A stretch of 12,776 nt of DNA from Microcaldota archaeon (GCA_027449585.1 DAIDLJ010000025.1:1-12776), one strand, 5' to 3'; counted from the stretch's first letter, positions 1-7,084 are shown. Numbers and translations are program-made. Notes: generated by a model from the letters alone, not told the origin.

Positions 1-702
1 CTTTTCTGGGTTCGAATTGAGCAGGACATGTAAGAGTTTTGGCACGTTGCTGTAAACCATTCTTGTAGCTATTGCGACAAAGTCTGCGCCGTTTAGATGT
101 ACGGTGGTTTCGTGACCGCCGCGGGTGGTACGATTGAGGATATTGTAGAGTTCAAGTCCTCGCGAAGCACGATCAAGCCGCATTATGCTGGAGTAGATCA
201 CATCGACTTCCTTATCTGAAAAACTCATTGGGAGAAGTATCTCGCTTTGAGCTACGCGCATGGCCCTTCTTGCCGGATCGTAAAGGCTCCTGTATGCGCT
301 CTCAAAGAGAAAGGCGCCGCCTTCGGTATATGACTTCTGCGCGCGGCTGATATAGATAAGGTTGTGCACGCTGTCTTGCATGTTGTGGAACATTTCATGC
401 GCCACGGTCCTGTCAAGCATTGGATAGGAGTTATCTGCCAGGGAGATAGTGCCACGCATATATTCACCTGCAGTATTGTCCTCGAGTTCGCTCTGGACTT
501 TGACCTGTGATATTTTTTCTATATGTGGATTTAGGCCAATTATCCTTGAGAAGTCGGCGACTTCAAACATGATTGATGCAATATTATTCTTAATTTCATA
601 TTCTGCGGACTTTGTCTGGGCTAGGAATGGCGATACCTTTATCTTAGGCGCCATGTACTTGACAAAGCGCTCATGCGCTGCTGTCCTGTTTAGAAGTTTC
701 AT
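1..702 (-). CDS. Putative HExxH zinc metallopeptidase (gluzincin-like), 3' end beyond window
   Basis: The minus-strand frame is open from an ATG at 702 to the left window edge, giving 234 residues of a longer protein. The sequence shows HEMFH at residues 102-106 within VAHEMFHNMQD, and YTEGGAF with Glu127 about 21 residues beyond the second His. In the gluzincin families HExxH supplies two zinc ligands and the catalytic Glu, and a later Glu is the third ligand; Glu127 is placed to fill that role. No signal peptide or membrane segment is visible at the N-terminus, so the part seen looks cytosolic. Substrate is unknown and the family is not recognised beyond the motif. The start is supported by a TATA-like element centred about 26 bases upstream, implying a leaderless mRNA. 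It is transcribed divergently from the TraB-like gene. An inactive or non-proteolytic HExxH protein is possible. Confidence 0.72.
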   Translation of the reverse strand, partial: MKLLNRTAAHERFVKYMAPKIKVSPFLAQTKSAEYEIKNNIASIMFEVADFSRIIGLNPHIEKISQVKVQSELEDNTAGEYMRGTISLADNSYPMLDRTVAHEMFHNMQDSVHNLIYISRAQKSYTEGGAFLFESAYRSLYDPARRAMRVAQSEILLPMSFSDKEVDVIYSSIMRLDRASRGLELYNILNRTTRGGHETTVHLNGADFVAIATRMVYSNVPKLLHVLLNSNPEK

Positions 703-723
703 GGAATTAAGCAGTATTTTCTG

Positions 724-733
724 ATATTTATTT
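724..733 (-). promoter_or_regulatory. TATA-like promoter element of the HExxH gene
   Basis: On the minus strand this reads AAATAAATAT. Its centre lies about 26 bases before the ATG at 702, the usual archaeal TATA-to-start-site distance, so the transcript would begin at or next to the start codon. Confidence 0.45.
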
Positions 734-773
734 CTTGCCTGCAAGGGTGGTTTTTTGGTTATTTGCAGAAAAA

Positions 774-782
774 TCTTAAATA
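774..782 (+). promoter_or_regulatory. Possible TATA box of the TraB-like gene
   Basis: The sequence CTTAAATAC follows a purine-rich stretch (GCAGAAAAAT) resembling a BRE plus TATA. If used, transcription would start near 803-806, just before the TTG at 808 and GTG at 811. It lies inside the longer reading that begins at TTG 763, which is the reason for preferring the shorter start. Confidence 0.35.
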
Positions 783-810
783 CGATGAAAGGGTAGATAA
801 TATCGGATTG

Positions 811-1743
811 GTGACTGTTGTGGCGCTATATGCTGTCCCGCTTGATCACAGCGACAAGAAGGAATACCTGAGGATAAGACAGGACGTGGAGAGCGTCAGG
901 AGGAAGGGAATAGTAGTTGGATATGAGCTCCCGGACATCAATCTCACAAGGCATCTGCTGGGGGAGGTCCTTGGAAAGTCGCAGAAAGGTCTTGAGGATA
1001 CAGTGATTTCTTTCCTAAACAGCATAGGCACACGAGAAAGCTTCTTGGAGAACCTTACTTGCAACCTGATGGAGCTTGACAGGGCAAAACGCACCGGACT
1101 TGTGGCACAGATAGTGCCTATAGATCTTCCGCATGGTCTTTCGAATTCCCCTGGAGCAAGAGATACGCATTTCATTGAGAAGTACGAGCATGAGGCGCAG
1201 CTGGGAGAGATGCTTTATGATGCAATAACCACGAACGCACCATTCAGGAGGGTGGTTCAGGTACTCAAGGCAGACCTGCTGGCCAACAACGACGCATGGA
1301 AGCTAAGGAACATGGAGATGAAGAAGAACATCTTCAGACTGATGTCGCCTGGGGGCGACTATGACGTTGTCGCCATGATGGGCGCTGAGCATCTGCCATG
1401 GATCGCAAGAAACCTAAGAAGGGATCACGTGGAGATGAAGGAGCTTGAGGATCCAAGAGAAGTTGCTGGGGTATGGTGGACCAATTACACGGCTACTGAA
1501 GAGGCAAAGAGGCTTAAGGACACCAACATGGCAGGTATCGAACTTGCAAGACTTGCAGTAATGCTCAGTATGAGGGTCCTTAGGGCGCAGCGCGGTGGCA
1601 GCGAGCTTACTGAAAAAGAAGTTGCAATAGCAAAAGGGATAACAGACCCTAAAGGGGCAGAGGCAGAGTACAAAAAGGCCCAGGAGTTCTACAGGGACGG
1701 ATTTGCAGAAGCGATACCTCTGCTTGTAGTTAAGAGGAATTAG
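811..1743 (+). CDS. Orphan protein with TraB/PrgY-like GxxH core
   Basis: The gene encodes 310 residues from GTG 811, or 326 from TTG 763 (residue numbers here use the longer form). The N-terminal strand TVVALYAV is followed by a helix and VVGYEL (51-56). Later come LRNMEMKKNI (181-190) and DYDVVAMMGAEHLPWI (199-214). The TraB/PrgY-type domain is known for an early strand, a conserved Glu-Leu, an Arg-Asn/Asp before a helix, and a GxxH motif ending a hydrophobic strand. The order and spacing here match that plan, but overall similarity is not strong enough to name a function; TraB-like proteins are proposed to act in peptide or pheromone processing. No membrane segment is visible, unlike PrgY. 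The upstream TATA-like element favours GTG 811 (or TTG 808). The gene ends convergently with the HTH gene, overlapping it by 4 bases. Confidence 0.6.
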   Translation: MTVVALYAVPLDHSDKKEYLRIRQDVESVRRKGIVVGYELPDINLTRHLLGEVLGKSQKGLEDTVISFLNSIGTRESFLENLTCNLMELDRAKRTGLVAQIVPIDLPHGLSNSPGARDTHFIEKYEHEAQLGEMLYDAITTNAPFRRVVQVLKADLLANNDAWKLRNMEMKKNIFRLMSPGGDYDVVAMMGAEHLPWIARNLRRDHVEMKELEDPREVAGVWWTNYTATEEAKRLKDTNMAGIELARLAVMLSMRVLRAQRGGSELTEKEVAIAKGITDPKGAEAEYKKAQEFYRDGFAEAIPLLVVKRN

Positions 1744-2288
1744 GCTATTCCGGGGCGCAGCAGAGGTTTTATGTCGGCGGCGTCCATGTGAAGTGCTTCT
1801 GCAAGTTCAAGGGCGACGCGACCTTCGATAGGCACTCCACGCTTTATATCCTTGAACTCAATGACGCGCAGGTGCCATCTTTTTATATTCACCTGCCTTG
1901 CAAGCTCGCCGACAGTCATGCCGCTTGCTATTCTTGAAAGCCTCATCTGTTCATGTACACTGCCTTCTGTCTGGTTAAGATAAAGCTTTAACAGCTGAGA
2001 TATTTGCTCCCTTTCAAGGCCGAGGCTGCGGGCTATTTTTGAGAACAATAGTGCGTCCTTTTCAGAATCCAGATCGAATCCTGCAATCTCGACTTTTGCT
2101 ATCTTGTTTCTACCAACATTTGCCATCTTTGAGAGCTTGGTGTGGGATATCCCTTCCTGCAGCCTTGACTTCCTCAGCATTGCGCCTAGTAAAACTCCTG
2201 CGGCCTTCCTGTCGGAAGTTGCCGCGAGTGCGCCGTGGAATTCTTCATACGCTTTGGCCCTTGGCTTATGGATCTGAGGGTTGATCAT
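1740..2288 (-). CDS. Transcriptional regulator with two Xre-type HTH domains
   Basis: The protein has 182 residues and two helix-turn-helix regions. The first is in the middle (…RKSRLQEGISHTKLSKMANVG, then RNKIAKVE) and is followed by a helical stretch. The second is at the C-terminus (RIASGMTVGELARQVNIK, then RWHLRVIE). Both follow the Xre/cro pattern of 'LR..r...g.t..eLA...gv....i...E'. It is probably a DNA-binding regulator, perhaps self-dimerising through the duplicated fold. The ATG at 2288 is chosen over one 11 codons upstream because GGAGGT lies 7 bases before it. It is the last gene of a minus-strand operon, 39 bases after the phosphoribosyltransferase stop, so it may regulate that operon or sense its product. 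The target sites are not identified. No ligand-binding domain is visible. Confidence 0.8.
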   Translation of the reverse strand: MINPQIHKPRAKAYEEFHGALAATSDRKAAGVLLGAMLRKSRLQEGISHTKLSKMANVGRNKIAKVEIAGFDLDSEKDALLFSKIARSLGLEREQISQLLKLYLNQTEGSVHEQMRLSRIASGMTVGELARQVNIKRWHLRVIEFKDIKRGVPIEGRVALELAEALHMDAADIKPLLRPGIA

Positions 2289-2295
2289 TCTTACT

Positions 2296-2301
2296 ACCTC
2301 C
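2296..2301 (-). promoter_or_regulatory. Strong Shine-Dalgarno deciding the HTH gene start
   Basis: The minus strand reads GGAGGT, 7 bases before the ATG at 2288. It is the clearest ribosome binding site in the window and fits a gene internal to an operon, where leaderless initiation is not available. It rules against the upstream in-frame ATG at 2321. Confidence 0.75.
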
Positions 2302-2327
2302 AAGTATTTGCTTTTGTGCAAACTTTT

Positions 2328-3071
2328 TTATTTCCTTACTGCAAGTTTTGCAGCTTCGCAAAGAGGCCCTGCCTCTTCACCAATCTCTGTGATCACAGGG
2401 ATTATTTGCGGGACTTCAACTGAAGGCCTGCCCCTAATCCATCCGGACCACGCATATATCGATGAATTCTCGTCAAGAGTGTACATCTTTCCGGAGTAGC
2501 CCTGTTGCCTAAGCGCATTGCCAATTGCAGCCATAGTCGTGCCAGTATCTATGTAGTCGTCTATAAACACTATTTCAGGGCTTGCAAGCGCCTTCTTCAA
2601 GTCCTCTTTAAGTATGAATACCTTCCCGCACATGCTTGTTCCGTCGGAGAAGGTCTTCGACTCGTCATGATTGTACATTCCTGAGGAATAGCCAGCAAGT
2701 ATCGGCGGTTCCTTGGCAAGGCCCAGGCTTTTTAGTATTGGACTGAAATATCCTGCGTAATGGAAACCGCGGTTCATTATCCCAATTATCTGGGTCTGCT
2801 CTGAGAGCTGCATGTACCCAGGAGGCAGCTTTGACATGTAAAGCGGCTTCCCTGGCTCATGCGGCTGCACCGTTCCGAAGAAATAATACTGCGACTGCAC
2901 TGATGCGGGCTTGAGGAGCGAGCCGTCCTCGATGAACTCCCTGAAAAGCAGCTTTATCGCCTTCCTGTTATCATCCGTTGTTGATGGGTCAAACAAGGCC
3001 TTCCATCCGTTCCTTACGACGATCACGTCCTTTAGAAGGTCATTTCTATATATTCTTTCCAGTCTAGTCAT
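2328..3071 (-). CDS. Type I phosphoribosyltransferase-fold protein, intact PRPP loop
   Basis: The protein has 247 residues from the ATG at 3071. IVFIDDYIDTGTT (residues 167-179) matches the type I PRPP-binding signature: a hydrophobic strand, two acidic residues, then a T-G-T-T phosphate loop. Upstream, IIGIMNRGFHYAG is the expected earlier Rossmann-like strand and loop, and GYSSGMY plus ESKTFSDGTSM form a loop strongly conserved with the neighbouring paralogue. The family would use PRPP with a base or other acceptor; the acceptor cannot be told from the sequence. The N-terminal ~90 residues and C-terminal ~45 residues are not recognised. It follows the degenerate paralogue by 14 bases and precedes the HTH gene by 39, so all three are probably one operon. 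The longer frame to 3209 only overlaps the upstream gene; a GTG at 3080 is an alternative start. Confidence 0.82.
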   Translation of the reverse strand: MTRLERIYRNDLLKDVIVVRNGWKALFDPSTTDDNRKAIKLLFREFIEDGSLLKPASVQSQYYFFGTVQPHEPGKPLYMSKLPPGYMQLSEQTQIIGIMNRGFHYAGYFSPILKSLGLAKEPPILAGYSSGMYNHDESKTFSDGTSMCGKVFILKEDLKKALASPEIVFIDDYIDTGTTMAAIGNALRQQGYSGKMYTLDENSSIYAWSGWIRGRPSVEVPQIIPVITEIGEEAGPLCEAAKLAVRK

Positions 3072-3085
3072 AGTAAGCACGCATG

Positions 3086-3835
3086 CTATTTTCTTGCCGC
3101 AAGCCTTGCCGCAGTAAGAAGCTTGTGGTTCTTTGAGCCCTGCTCGGTGATTATTGGTATTTTTTTGGGAAGCTTCACCGTTGGGTTCCTTATGACATAA
3201 GGGACCCACTCCCTCACATATCCATTGTTGTCGAGCTCGAATATAGGCTTGTCATAGCCGAGCTGGATTAGCGCCCGACCTATGGCAACAAGTGTTGTTC
3301 TTGTCTGTGGCGGGCAGTGATCTACAAATGTGACGCTATTCCCATCCATCATGGCTTTGAGGTCTTCATGGAGTACGTATACCTTCCCATACATGCTCGT
3401 GCCGTCAGAGAAGGTCTTCGACTCGCCGTGCGGATACATTCCGGATGAGAATCCTATAAGACCCAGATGGCCTTGCGAGAGGCCCATGTCGCTAAGTTGG
3501 GAGTAATAATAGCCTGCCGTGTTAAGCCCGCGTGCCATTATACCGACAACGACGGTGCTTTCTGGTATCTTCTCTGTGCCAAATACGCGCTCGTGACTCT
3601 CAAGATCCACATATCCCAAATAATGCAGCTGCGATGCTGCAGAACCTGGCTTGATCTGAAGGCCGAAATCCAAAAAGTCCCTGATTTCGCAAACAATCTG
3701 CTCGCGCCTTTCGGTGGAGGTGCTGGGGTCGAATATGTCGCGCCACATCTCCCTTAGCGCGACAACATTATGGAGCCGGGGATAGGGATGGGGATCCCTA
3801 GTCTTTGAAATGGCGGTCTGGGTAATTACTGCCAT
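3086..3835 (-). CDS. Phosphoribosyltransferase paralogue with degenerate PRPP loop
   Basis: The protein has 249 residues and is colinear with the downstream phosphoribosyltransferase. It shares VVGIMARG, GFSSGMYPHGESKTFSD, DGTSMYGKVYVL and the C-terminal IPIITEQG. At the PRPP site it reads VTFVDHCPPQTRTT (168-181), where the paralogue has IVFIDDYIDTGTT: the second acidic residue is His, two prolines enter the loop, and the loop glycine is Arg. It probably cannot bind or turn over PRPP normally. By analogy with other enzyme/pseudoenzyme pairs it may be a regulatory or structural partner of its neighbour; this is inference. The start at 3835 has GAGGAA 7 bases upstream (3843-3848) and a TATA-like element about 27 bases upstream. 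It is the first gene of the operon, divergent from the 23S rRNA gene. Confidence 0.8.
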   Translation of the reverse strand: MAVITQTAISKTRDPHPYPRLHNVVALREMWRDIFDPSTSTERREQIVCEIRDFLDFGLQIKPGSAASQLHYLGYVDLESHERVFGTEKIPESTVVVGIMARGLNTAGYYYSQLSDMGLSQGHLGLIGFSSGMYPHGESKTFSDGTSMYGKVYVLHEDLKAMMDGNSVTFVDHCPPQTRTTLVAIGRALIQLGYDKPIFELDNNGYVREWVPYVIRNPTVKLPKKIPIITEQGSKNHKLLTAARLAARK

Positions 3836-3857
3836 GCATATATTCCTCTTTTTCTGG

Positions 3858-3867
3858 TATTAAAATG
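3858..3867 (-). promoter_or_regulatory. Likely promoter of the phosphoribosyltransferase/HTH operon
   Basis: On the minus strand CATTTTAATA is an AT-rich TATA-like element about 27 bases before the ATG at 3835. A GAGGAA at 3843-3848 would be lost if transcription began exactly at the start codon, so a slightly longer leader from an upstream element (near 3871-3885) is also possible. Confidence 0.4.
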
Positions 3868-3954
3868 ATGTGACTTTTTACAAATACGGGCTTTTTTCTG
3901 TTATTTTGCTTAAAGCGCTAGTGGAATTCGCGGACGAGGGTGCGGAGGCGCCGT

Positions 3955-3976
3955 TCTAACCTCTCTCTAACCTCTC
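3955..3976. repeat. Perfect tandem pair of an 11-base repeat
   Basis: TCTAACCTCTC occurs twice head to tail (3955-3965 and 3966-3976). It lies about 50-70 bases upstream of the proposed rRNA TATA box, in the divergent intergenic region, and could be a protein-binding site. No function is shown. Confidence 0.6.
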
Positions 3977-4027
3977 TGAATGACTTATTGGAGATTGTTC
4001 TTCCAGTGAACATAAAAAGAAGTTAGG

Positions 4028-4035
4028 TATTTAAA
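4028..4035 (+). promoter_or_regulatory. Probable 23S rRNA promoter (TATA box)
   Basis: TATTTAAA sits after a purine-rich stretch (AAAAAGAAGTTAGG) that could act as BRE. Transcription would start near 4060, leaving a leader of about 165 bases before the mature 23S end. No 16S or tRNA gene is seen between it and the 23S, so the 23S appears to be transcribed from its own promoter. Confidence 0.5.
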
Positions 4036-4091
4036 CCTTTCTTGGCAATTTATTCTGGTGCATTTATGGCCAGCATGAGCTATTAGAGGCT

Positions 4092-4144
4092 TATGTTTTG
4101 AGAGCGGTTTCTGCTTGATGAAAACATAGATAGTTAGACTATCT
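4092..4144 (+). other. Two hairpins in the pre-23S leader
   Basis: TATGTTTT (4092-4099) is fully complementary to AAAACATA (4121-4128) across a 21-base loop. AGATAGT (4128-4134) pairs with ACTATCT (4138-4144) across a 3-base loop. The two stems share base 4128 and would stack in the leader RNA. The rest of 3840-4226 holds the promoters, the tandem repeat and the 5' processing arm; no gene is seen there. Confidence 0.4.
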
Positions 4145-4203
4145 TACCTCTGATGTGCCTGGGCCATGAAAACTAGTGATATTGCATTGATTGCAATTGA
4201 TTT

Positions 4204-4225
4204 GAGGAGAAGCAAGTTTTGTAGA
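4204..4225 (+). other. 5' arm of the pre-23S processing stem
   Basis: These 22 bases (GAGGAGAAGC…TTGTAGA) are complementary to 7117-7138 with only one G-U wobble (T4218 with G7124 region) and no bulge. The two arms enclose the 23S gene. Archaeal pre-23S is normally bounded by such an inverted repeat, but with a bulge-helix-bulge cleavage motif, which I do not see within this helix. Confidence 0.85.
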
Positions 4226-4226
4226 G

Positions 4227-7084
4227 AAAATTTTTTAAGCCACCTAGGGGATGGCTAGGCTCTAGTAGCGACGAAGGACGTGGCAAGCTGCGATAAGCCC
4301 AAGGTAGGCGCAAGTCAGCCTTTGAACTTGGGATTTCCGAAATGTGCACTTTGAATAGAGGTGCGAGCGTACGCGTGGAATTGAAATATCTTAGTACACG
4401 CAGGAGAAGAAAGCTTATGCGATTCCGTCAGTAACACGAGTGAAACCGGAAGAGGACAAACTGAATCTTCCATTGCGAAATGGAAGAGATGTGGGCTGCT
4501 TTTGAACTCATGATGCCTGCCGAATGCTCTGGAAAGAGCGGCCAAAGAGAGTGACAGCCTCGTAGGCTAAGCAGAGTGAGTCTTGCAGATGTGAGTAGTT
4601 CGGCTTGAATATGTCGAACGAAGACGGGGCATTAAACCCCAATCCTAAATATTGACTAGAGACCGATAGCGAACAAGTAGCGCGAGTGAAAGCTGAAAAG
4701 AACCCATACGTATGGGATTGAAATAGATCTGAAACTAGGTGGTTACGAGAAGGCAAGGCACGAAAGGAATGAAAGGACCAGAAGCGAAGTGGCGTAAGCC
4801 ACAAGCGATGGACTAGGACCAGTGTTTTGTCATTCTTCTCGAAGCAAGAGCCAGGGAGTGCATCATAGTGGCGAGCTTAATAGCGAAGTGAAAGCGAGAG
4901 CACGCAAGCAATGAGGTGCTGGGCATGAAAATGCCTCCAGTCACTATGATTCGACCCGAAGCCAATGTGATCTACGCGCGGCTAGGACGAAGTCGGGTTT
5001 ACACTCGATGGAGGTCCGCAACCTGTCATGGCATGTCCTGTTGGGTGAGCTGCGGGTAGGGGCGATAGACCACTCGAACTTGGCAATAGCGGGTCCCCTC
5101 CGAAGTATCTTTAGGATAGCCTCAGACGAGCTCGAACACGAGGTAGAGCTACCGATTAGAACGTCTAGCTTCGAAAGAGGCTGCGTTCTTCTCAAACTCC
5201 GAATGCGTGTTCTGCGTAGACTCTGGGAGTCGGCGACGTTGGGTAAGCTAGCGTCGCGATGCTGTAAAGGCAGTATCCGAGGTTAAGGTCCCTAAATCTT
5301 GATTAAGTGTATCAAAGGACGGCATTGTCTTAGACAGTCGGGAGGTAGGCTCAGAAGCAGCCACCCTTTAAAAAACGCGTCATAGCGTACCGATTGAGAC
5401 ATTGCTCTCCGAAGATGGACGGGGCTAAATCAAGTACCGAAACCTCGGCATTATCAAATAATGGGTAGGAGGGCATTCTACACGGCTGGAAGTTTGGGCT
5501 TGCGCTCAAATGGACCGTGTAGTAGAGAAAATCCTGGTATTAGTAACAGCATAAATGGGCGAGAATCCCATTCCCCGGAAGCACAAGGTTTTCCTTGCAA
5601 TGATCGTCAGCTGGGAGTTAGCCGATCCTAAGCACACAGCCAATTACTCGTGTGCAAAAGGGAAGCATGTTAATATTCATGCGCTTGATGCGTAGGTGTG
5701 GCAACACAAGGCGGATTTCTGAAGCTTGAGGATAGGGCTGCAAACAGGAACAAATGGCCGCGGAGTCTCATTATGAGGAGAAGCGGCTAAATGATCTGAC
5801 AATGCCCGAATTCTTGAGCCAGTGAAAAGGGAATCCGCAACGATCGTATCAAATCGTACCTAGAACCAGTACAGGTGCTGCTGGCTGAAAAAGCCAAGGG
5901 GTGTCAGGATAACCCGGGTTAGGGAAATCGGCAAAATAGTGGCGTATGTTTTCTACAAGCCATGTCTGCGGTTAGTAACCGCAGATAGCATTATCAAGGG
6001 AAGAACGACTGTTTATCAAAAACACAACTCACCGCACAGCCGTAAGGCTTTGTACAGTGGGTGACGCCTGCTCACCGCTAGCCAGCGAACCCCCGTTTCA
6101 ACGGGACTAAGCCCTAGCAAAGAGCGGGAGTAACTCTGACTCTCTTTAGGTAGCGTAATACCTCGTCACTTAATAGGTGACTTGCATGAAGGGCGTAACG
6201 ATTCTTCCACTGTCCCAACTCGGGACCTGGTGAACTTACTACGTGGTGTACATGCCACGTTCTCTCAGTGGGTAGCGAAGTCTCTATGAAACTTGACTAT
6301 AGTCTGTTGCTGTTGTGTGATTGGCATTGCACAGCGTAAGTGGGAGCGTCGAAGCGGTCTTTTCGGAGGCCGTGGAGCGACAATGTAACACCACTCTGTG
6401 TCTATTACGCGACTTACAAGTAAAATTGGACAACAGCAGATGGATAGTTGGACTGGGCGGTTGCTTTCGATAAGGAAACGAAAGTGATCTATGCTCTGCT
6501 TAGCCGGTTTGGAAAGCCGGCGTTAAGCATAAAGGCAAATGCAGGGCTGACTGTATTTCGAAAAGCGTGAAATGCAGACGGGAAACCGAGACTTAACGAA
6601 CGTTGGATGCCTTTTTAATGGGGCACCAAGCTGTCAAACAAGTTACTCTAGAGGTAACCGGTTCGTGGCGGGTGAGAGTTCACATCGACCCCGCCGTTTG
6701 ATACACCGATATGGGCTTAGGTTATCCTGGGGGTGCAGGAGCCCCCAAGGGTTGGACTGCTCGTCCATTAAAAACCTACATGAGCTGAGTTCAGTACGTC
6801 GCGAGACAGTACGGTAGCAACTACTGGGAGTGTTAGTGTCAGAGGATAACATCTTTTTAATACGAGAGGAACGAAAGATGGTCGCCACTGGTGGACCGGT
6901 TGTCGAAAGGCACTGCCGGGTAGCTACGCGATAAGCGGATAAGCCCTGAAAGCATCTAAGGACGAAGCCGCATCCGAAACGAGACACTTAGGGTGCCCGT
7001 ATTACACGGGTTTGATAGGGCGGGCGTGTAAGCAGGGAGCTTCGGCGACCTGTGAGCGCACCGCAACTAAATCCTAACACAATT
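4227..7084 (+). rRNA. 23S large-subunit ribosomal RNA, divergent archaeal type
   Basis: Recognised by conserved LSU blocks in the right order. They include GACGAAGGACGTGGCAAGC near the 5' end, AGACCGATAGCGAACAAGTA, AGGTTAAGGTCCCTAA at 5277, GAAGCAGCCACCC (GTPase centre), GGTAGCGTAATACC after helix 69, CACTGTCCCAAC, GAGTTCACATCGACC, the A-loop region near 6755-6768, TACGAGAGGAAC (sarcin-ricin loop) at 6861, and GATAGGGCGGGCGTGTAAGC near the 3' end. Length, about 2.86 kb, fits an archaeal 23S without introns or inserted ORFs. Ends are estimated by comparison with remembered Haloarcula sequence, to within perhaps 5-10 bases. Helix 1 looks weak and AU-rich. Position 2058 (E. coli numbering) is G, as in archaea. 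Many normally invariant positions are altered (see findings). No 16S, 5S or tRNA gene is linked in this window. Confidence 0.95.

Noticed and set aside
7..17. T-loop-like GGTTCGAATT suggesting a tRNA
   Set aside because: The flanking bases do not form a T stem or acceptor stem, and it lies in a coding frame.
449..724. Plus-strand open frame opposite the HExxH gene
   Set aside because: Shadow of the minus-strand gene, which has a metalloprotease motif and a promoter.
3072..3209. N-terminal extension of the intact phosphoribosyltransferase to an ATG at 3209
   Set aside because: It overlaps the end of the upstream paralogue by about 120 bases and has no counterpart in the paralogue; the ATG at 3071 fits the alignment.
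4115..4153. Possible box C/D RNA in the rRNA leader (TTGATGA followed by CTGA about 30 bases later)
   Set aside because: The second pair of boxes and the terminal stem are missing, and the interval is occupied by a hairpin.
5008..5286. Idea that the altered 23S is a decayed pseudogene
   Set aside because: Length, block order, stems and several paired substitutions are retained, as are the promoter, processing stem and terminator; a silent second copy cannot be excluded from this window alone.
4315..6987. Several open frames on both strands within 4315-6987
   Set aside because: They lie wholly inside the 23S rRNA gene and their sequence is explained by conserved rRNA blocks; no intron or homing endonuclease motif is seen.
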